Positions 61,255 through 64,000 of a stretch of 64,000 nucleotides of DNA are shown here, in pieces. The DNA lies in assembly GCF_018446385.1 (NCBI RefSeq), contig NC_056000.1, positions 32,566,011 through 32,630,010 on the forward strand. Reading direction: 5' to 3'. How positions within the stretch are numbered: the stretch's first letter is position 1; every line of letters starts with the position of its first letter. The translations under genes were made by a program, and so were the position numbers. Below the pieces are notes generated by a model. It was not told the DNA's origin and did not search any database. It saw only the letters and a program-made list of their open reading frames with translations. The DNA is from Zingiber officinale. Taxonomy: Eukaryota; Streptophyta; Magnoliopsida; Zingiberales; Zingiberaceae.

Positions 61255-61530
61255 GGACCGATCAGGCTCCACCCTGATCGGTCCAGGGTTCTTCTGATCG
61301 GTCATGGAGACCGATCAGGCTCTATGCTGATCGGTCCCCAGACCGATCGAGAATCTTTCACGAGAGTTGCCCAACTCTGCATGCGTACCTGATCGGTCCG
61401 GGGACCGATCAGCTTCGCTGATCGCTCCCGATCATCGAAGCTCACTGAGGCACACTGATCGCTTTCGATCGGTCTCCGGCCGATCGAAACCTGATATCGA
61501 TGGATCGGTCACGACCGATCCGGTCTTGGT
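61255..61530. repeat. GATCGGTC/GACCGATC palindrome cluster in the solo LTR
   Basis: At least eight copies of GATCGGTC or its inverse, often as pairs separated by 5-12 bp that could form hairpins. The same arrangement is seen at 46875-47220, 53640-54015 and 56630-56990. Confidence 0.85.
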
Positions 61531-61764
61531 TTTGCCTAAACCAAGTCCAAACCAATATCCGGTCAACCTTGACCTCTTGGTACATCATGCTTAGCATCCG
61601 GTCACTCCCTTGACTGCTAAGACTCCCCACCAAGTGTCCGGTCAATCCCTTTGACCCACTTGGACTTTTCTCTTCGTGTCAAGTATCCGGTCCCTCCCTT
61701 GACCTACTTGACCTTCTCAACACCAGATGTCCGATCACCCTTGATCCATCTGGATTTTTCCTGC

Positions 61765-62490
61765 GGCTTCACTCACGGGACTTTCACCTAGCTTCACTCA
61801 CTAGGATTTTCACGACTTCACTCACCAGATTTCCAATGCTTGGCTTCACTCACGGGACTTTCCAACTGCCTGGCTTCACTCACTGAACTTTCCACCGGCT
61901 TCACTCACCGGGACTTTCCCCCTGGCTTCACTCACGGGACTTTCACCTAGCTTCACTCACTAGGGTTTTCCTGCTGCCCTCACCGGGACTTTCACTTGCC
62001 CGGCTTCACTCACGGGACTTATCCGTCTGGCTTCACTCACCGTGACTTTCTGCCCGGCTTCACTCACCGGACTTTCCGGCTTCACTCACCGGGACTTATC
62101 CGTCTGCCCTGGCTTCACTCACGGGACTTTCCACATCCGGTCCAGAGAACGAGCTCCCGAGCCCTCTCCGACCGTCCGGAGAACGAGCACCGAGCCCTCT
62201 CAGACTTCCATCTGGTCCGGAGGCAGGCTCCAGGCCCTCTCGACCACGGTGTGGAGAACGAGCCACGAGTCCTCTCCGACTTCCCATGTGCCAAGCTTCC
62301 ATACTTGGACTTCTCCGCCAGTCTCCATACTTGGACTTTTCCCGCCAAGCTCCCTGCTTGGACTTTTCACCATGCCAAACTCCCTGCTTGGACTTTTCAC
62401 CATGCCAAACTCCCTACTTGGACTTTTCCCATGCCAAGCTCCCTGCTTGGACTTTTCCCGTGCCAAGCTCCCTGCTTGGACTTTTCCGAG
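61765..62490. repeat. Two tandem arrays inside the nested solo LTR
   Basis: The first array (61765-62130) has about fourteen imperfect units around GGCTTCACTCACGGGACTTT. The second (62285-62490) has about seven units of roughly 28-30 bp around CCAAGCTCCCTGCTTGGACT. Between them lie reversed copies of the 77-bp-type repeat. Confidence 0.8.
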
Positions 62491-63581
62491 TCAGGTCAAC
62501 TCACCTCGGGTCAACCAGGTCAACCTTGACCACGGGTTGCACCCACAATCTCCCAAGCTTGTATCCTTGTAAAACATCAAGATACAACTTTTCTGTTCAC
62601 GTCAAACATTGTCAAACATAACTCGTCAAACATCAAAACATAACTCGAGTCAAGTCAACTCGAGTCTGGTCAACCAGGTCAACCTTGACCTAAGGTTGCA
62701 CCAACAGTTACAAGAATGTTGAGATCCAACATCACCTTGTGACTACTAATTGTGACTCTTCACAATATGTGACAATGTCCTTCTATCCTAGACATCTAGA
62801 TTGATCAATGTGAGGCATAGACCGTGTCATCCTCTAATCAATCTAAATCTTGAACTCCAAGTAGACTCACTCAATAAAATGAGCTCAACATATCATATTG
62901 ACTCATTTGGGCATGACTATGCACTTAGTGGTCTCACTCTATCAAGAATAATGATGTCACTCCCGTCATATAGGAGGGATAGATCCCATCTACATCACTC
63001 ACATCCCTCCGCATAATTTGTTACATACCCAATAATCGCCTTTATAGTACACCCAATTACGGGTGACGTTTGACGAAGCCAAAGTATACAACTTCTTATG
63101 CAGGGAACCATGGTGACTTTAGGTCCAAGGACTAATAGTCATACTAATAGCCACATGAGAAAGTATATGACACTCATATAATGATCCATGATACTTTCTC
63201 ATGGCGGGTCATTCAATATACATTCTCCAATGCATACCCATGTGTCAACTTGATATCTCTATATCCATGACTTATGAGATCAAGTCATCGAGTTGACCTA
63301 TATGCTAGTCTCGTCGCATTAACATTGTTCCTGAATGTTAATACTTGACTAGGAATGATTAAGAGTAGTGTTCTCTATATTATCTCACTTTCGATTCAAC
63401 CAATCGATTGATATAGATAATAACCTTCTACTCAAGGACATTATTATACTTAATTATTTGATACCAATACAAGTAAGTATAATAACCAATAGAAATGCCT
63501 TTATATACATAGGAATATGATACAATGAGTCCATATAACAATCATCATATGATTGGCTCTAGGGCTTTAACTAACAGGATA

Positions 63582-64000
63582 ATGTACTGGACGTACCTGT
63601 GTTGATTGTGTTGTTGCATTGATGATAACTGTGTCTATATCATGATTATTTACATTATGCTCATCATTGCACTATATGTATGCTGACAATTAAATATCCT
63701 TTTGTGGTTGAGAGAGTTGTCAGTCATTACAATTTTAGTTGCCCATTCGACCACTGTGGAAGAGTGATAGCTAGGAGTGAAGCTAGTCCTGTCGTGCTCA
63801 CTTGGTCGCTCAATGTTATACACTGTCCGCCTTGGCTATTCATGTGTAGTGGTATCTGGAGGGTAGTACAGTTGTCAGGGGGCTAGAGATGTGAGCAGTC
63901 AAGGACTCTAATACTATGTAGTTAGATAACTACTTAGCGAACTGTTCGCTTCAACCACTCCATAGTGGTATTTGGAGGGTAGTACAATTGTCATTATCCG
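63582..64000 (+). mobile_element. Old LTR-like sequence, segment 3 (runs off right edge)
   Basis: Resumes after the outer solo LTR. It contains duplicated GGTATCTGGAGGGTAGTACA (about 63849 and, as GGTATTTGGAGGG, at about 63968), in a style seen in Gypsy LTRs or untranslated regions. There is no gene. Confidence 0.35.

Larger units (their letters stand above)
60604..62706 (-). mobile_element. Solo LTR related to the Sirevirus, nested in the outer solo LTR
   Basis: 2103 bp, minus strand, flanked by the perfect duplication GTTAC (60599-60603, 62707-62711). Its U5 end (CACCCCCCCTCTCTAG... on the minus strand) and its GAGAGGGCTCGG and GATCGGTC repeats match the Sirevirus LTR family, but the body is clearly different. 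It adds two arrays: a GGCTTCACTCACGGGACTTT series (61765-62130) and a CCAAGCTCCCTGCTTGGACT series (62285-62490). Confidence 0.88.
59649..63576 (-). mobile_element. Solo LTR, interrupted by a second solo LTR
   Basis: Begins TGTTGGGATTTTCG and ends TTTAACTAACA on the plus strand, flanked by a perfect 5-bp duplication GGATA (59644-59648, 63577-63581). Without the nested element (60604-62706 plus one target copy) it is about 1820 bp. The minus orientation is inferred from a TATATAAAGG box near 63500-63512 when read on that strand. The family is not recognised. No internal domains are present, so it is a solo LTR. Confidence 0.85.

Noticed and set aside
61996-62621. Long plus-strand open frames of about 180 codons in the nested solo LTR
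   Set aside because: They translate tandem DNA repeats in several frames at once, so they are not a gene.

Overview
The window is nuclear DNA from a plant. It holds spliced genes with GT-AG introns, plant-only protein families and a heavy load of LTR retrotransposons and a CACTA element. Protein style and transposon mix suggest a monocot, possibly of the ginger/banana order (Zingiberales); this is an impression, since no search could be run.

The first third is the gene-rich part. After the end of a Ty3/Gypsy element on the minus strand (1-1652) and an AT-rich stretch, five host genes follow. They are ALB3 (thylakoid membrane insertase, minus, 11 coding exons, 5069-10087); an uncharacterised DUF2470-like gene (plus, 9 coding exons, 11377-14517) arranged head to head with ALB3; an ECA4/CAP1-type ANTH clathrin adaptor (plus, intronless CDS, 16597-18507); a zinc-knuckle RPA1 large subunit of replication protein A (minus, 20741-24165); and a TRP-type telomere-repeat-binding protein (minus, 25390-29185, with 5' UTR exons up to about 30.7 kb). 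Most of these models were rebuilt by hand from splice sites, and the reading phase closes across every junction, with one ambiguous intron in TRP. Two copies of an unnamed SINE-like retroposon with clear target-site duplications lie near 4.3 kb and 24.6 kb.

From about 31 kb the window is transposon territory. A CACTA (En/Spm) element spans 33152-41732 with a 3-bp target duplication. It carries decayed TNP2 and Transposase_24-type genes and has a 2.4-kb solo LTR nested in it (34352-36737). It sits in a GA-rich degenerate repeat.

An 11.6-kb Copia element of Sirevirus type (46271-57849) has both LTRs, a primer-binding site, polypurine tracts and all pol domains. It is young: by eye the LTRs differ at about 1.5% of positions. 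It sits in an older LTR-like sequence that resumes after it. Further right is a solo LTR (59649-63576), itself interrupted by another solo LTR related to the Sirevirus (60604-62706). The nesting is proven by perfect 5-bp target duplications at each level.

No bacterial-style system, CRISPR array, rRNA or convincing tRNA gene was seen. The most interesting unexplained signals are the SINE family, the GATCGGTC palindrome and 77-bp repeat arrays shared by the Sirevirus and the related solo LTR, a duplicated splice-donor region in ALB3 intron 1, and a GC-rich island inside the CACTA element.
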